From the NCBI RefSeq assembly GCF_003202915.1, contig NZ_QGLP01000005.1, forward strand, positions 889,737-953,736: a stretch of DNA of 64,000 nucleotides. The letters run 5' to 3'. The notes below the pieces were generated by a model. The model ran no database searches and was not told where the DNA came from. It saw only the letters and a program-made list of their open reading frames with translations. Every line of letters begins with the position of its first letter. Positions within the stretch are counted from its first letter, which is position 1. The position numbers were made by a program, and so were the translations under genes. The DNA comes from Gilliamella apicola (GTDB lineage: Bacteria; Pseudomonadota; Gammaproteobacteria; Enterobacterales; Orbaceae). Positions 62,356 to 64,000 of the stretch are shown here, piece by piece.

Positions 62356-64000
62356 TATTTACTTACTCCCTTTTTAATTGAACCACCGGTGACATTTAAC
62401 CAACCGTCCTGAGTTTTGATATATATATTATTTACCGTGCCTTCTTTAGTAATGTTGGATACTGGAGAACCGGGTTTAAAGTGATTGATCATTTCATTCA
62501 TACTGACACCTGTTTTAGAGGCATCTATATATAAATCACCTTTATATCCTTGCTTAGCCATATCCTTAGCACCATCAGTAATATTTCGTCGGACCGCATG
62601 AATACTTTGCCCTTGAACTTCTTTCAATTGAACAGGAACTCCATCAAGCCAACCATCAATACCAGGATTGTTTGCTTTTTCTGCTCCTTTAAAAGTACCA
62701 CCTTTATATTTCACTATATCTAATGCTTGTTGATATTCATGTGGCTCTAGTGCATTTTTAATAACGGTACCTTGTTTACCCGGAGGTAAGGCGGGTAACT
62801 CAGAAGCAGCATTTTCAGCTTGTCCCGCTCCACTTGTCCCCTTTCCAGCATTTGAACTATGGGCTTGTCTAATTACGGTTGTTTCAACTTCAGTACCATG
62901 ACTTACCGCTTGATTCATTAGCTGATTACCCTTAGTTATATCTCCTGCTTTATAGGCGTTTTCAGCTTCTTTTATTAATGATAGACCACTTTTGGTCTCT
63001 ACTTTTATTATTTTACCACCAATTTTGATATATTTAAAAATCGGTAAGATCCCAACACATGCAATCGCATACTCTCCCAAATTATCGGCATCTCTAAAGG
63101 CAATATAATCTCCATACGGCGTTACCAAAATAGCAAGATCTTCTGGAAAACGTTTAAAATCCTCTCTTAAAGGGTCATACATGAACCGTCCTGAGTTCAT
63201 ATCGTCCATTAACTGAATAATTTCTTCCTCTGTCAAATAACCTTGAGCATAGGCATCGAGGTTATTATCTAAATTTGCTCCAGTTTCATATGGAATTCCA
63301 ATAAAATTACCACCATTACCACCATCAGCCCAACTCAAACCATTATTTTCCACCGCATTTTTACTACTACTAATAGCCGCACTAGCATTACCAATATTAC
63401 CACCGCCGGCAGCTACTGCAAGGCCGGATGCTAGTTGAGATAGTGCGCTGATTGTTTGTTTTTCTTCTTCGGTTAAATCTTTGACTTCTTTGCCATACAG
63501 TTGTTTGCGGATGATATCTGCTGCAACTTCACCGGCCACTGCACCAACACCTCCTGATAATGCTGAGTTGCCTTGTAGTTCAGCCACTACCGCACCAAGT
63601 ATTGCATGGGCAACTAACCTCGCGGTTTCGTTATCACCGGCTTGTATCTTTATCTGCTCAGCTAGCCATGGTGCGCTGGCGCCAGTTAAGCCGCCGGTCA
63701 TATCGCCGGTGATAATGCCGGTAATAATCGATACAGCTGAGTCAACGCCTTTACTAAAGTCATTGCCCATTTTGCCATCTTGGGAGTCTTTACCGGCATC
63801 TTTATGAATAGTGCGTTCGAGCTCTTTTACCTGCTCTCCTAACTCTTTTAAGCTAGTAACAATGTTTAATCTAGTCTGCTCATCCTCTTTATTAAAGATT
63901 GGTTTGAGTTTGCTATGGGCATTTTCGGTATCATGACTGAGTTCATTAATATCTTGTGTTTGTTTATCTTGGTCACGAATGATTAACTCACCGTCACTGA
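62355..64000 (-). CDS. cdiA: CdiA-type contact-dependent inhibition toxin, 3' part (continues past the edge)
   Basis: Open to the right edge without a start; the visible 548 residues begin SDGELIIRDQDKQTQDINEL, go through the pre-toxin domain, VENN motif (SSKNAVENN), conserved spacer and hinge NAGKGTSG, to a toxin domain: ALPPGKQGTVIKNALEPHEY, GTFKGAEKANNPGIDGWLDG, VPVQLKEVQGQSIHAVRRNI, GYKGDLYIDASKTGVSMNEM. The G-I-D-G...V-Q-L-K-E motif matches a PD-(D/E)xK nuclease core. CdiA is a two-partner-secreted surface stick delivering its tip into neighbours. Whether the full-length gene and cdiB lie to the right cannot be seen. Confidence 0.85.
   Translation of the reverse strand, partial: SDGELIIRDQDKQTQDINELSHDTENAHSKLKPIFNKEDEQTRLNIVTSLKELGEQVKELERTIHKDAGKDSQDGKMGNDFSKGVDSAVSIITGIITGDMTGGLTGASAPWLAEQIKIQAGDNETARLVAHAILGAVVAELQGNSALSGGVGAVAGEVAADIIRKQLYGKEVKDLTEEEKQTISALSQLASGLAVAAGGGNIGNASAAISSSKNAVENNGLSWADGGNGGNFIGIPYETGANLDNNLDAYAQGYLTEEEIIQLMDDMNSGRFMYDPLREDFKRFPEDLAILVTPYGDYIAFRDADNLGEYAIACVGILPIFKYIKIGGKIIKVETKSGLSLIKEAENAYKAGDITKGNQLMNQAVSHGTEVETTVIRQAHSSNAGKGTSGAGQAENAASELPALPPGKQGTVIKNALEPHEYQQALDIVKYKGGTFKGAEKANNPGIDGWLDGVPVQLKEVQGQSIHAVRRNITDGAKDMAKQGYKGDLYIDASKTGVSMNEMINHFKPGSPVSNITKEGTVNNIYIKTQDGWLNVTGGSIKKGVSK

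Noticed and set aside
38417..64000. Transposon or integron origin of the cassette array
   Set aside because: I found no transposase, integrase, attC-like sites or terminal inverted repeats in the array; homologous recombination through the shared CdiA segments explains the structure better.
1..64000. tRNA and rRNA genes
   Set aside because: I looked for the T-loop GGTTCGAATCC and CCA-end patterns and rRNA landmarks and saw none on either strand; a dedicated scan would be needed to be certain.

Overview
The window is low-GC gammaproteobacterial chromosome. Gene content and order (aroK-damX-dam-rpe-gph-trpS, mtlD-mtlR, rlmKL, thiMED with a TPP riboswitch, a type I-F-like CRISPR repeat) together with the AT-rich codon use fit an Orbaceae-type gut symbiont such as Gilliamella. 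That assignment is inference, because no rRNA is present.

Left part (1-13 kb). This holds housekeeping genes (mtlD, mtlR, rlmKL, a DHA2-type drug exporter, an ArsR regulator, a universal stress protein, yceF). Between them lie AT-rich spacers with decaying genes: a VOC protein with an amber codon, a GNAT acetyltransferase with stops and a frameshift, a broken small exported protein, and a membrane protein split at an A8 run. A secreted adhesin-like protein at 8-9.5 kb has a 7-bp tandem repeat upstream.

13-22.6 kb, minus strand. A ten-gene iron locus runs from a Fur-box-like site at 22.6 kb: exported nitroreductase-fold protein, FTR1-type permease (FetM), P19-type periplasmic protein (FetP), DUF2318 membrane protein, two MacB/FtsX-type permeases, an ATPase, a DUF4418 protein, and a second permease plus ATPase. 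It resembles the FetMP/P19 loci of Escherichia coli and Campylobacter but carries an extra ABC pair.

22.7-38.4 kb. An LtaS-like sulfatase-fold enzyme and a LysE exporter come first. A type I-F-like CRISPR array of 9 repeats and a nearby fossil array of 4 repeats follow, with no cas genes. Then come kdsD, the aroK-damX-dam-rpe-gph-trpS cluster (aroB missing), trkA, and thiM-thiE-thiD behind a TPP riboswitch.

38.4-64 kb, almost all minus strand. This is a graveyard and library of contact-dependent-inhibition toxin tips. The 3' part of a cdiA-like gene enters from the right edge (it is incomplete here). Downstream of it lie about a dozen orphan CdiA-CT/immunity cassettes. Many begin within the same pre-toxin/VENN homology, switch at a conserved AGKG hinge to an unrelated toxin domain, are followed by a distinct immunity gene and a hairpin terminator, and are bordered by a SymE-like gene or remnant on the opposite strand. 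Several toxins are interrupted by single stops or frameshifts while their immunity genes stay open. One cassette is fused to an Rhs YD-repeat fragment. The layout is consistent with a silent reservoir that can recombine into the expressed cdiA through the shared 5' homology.
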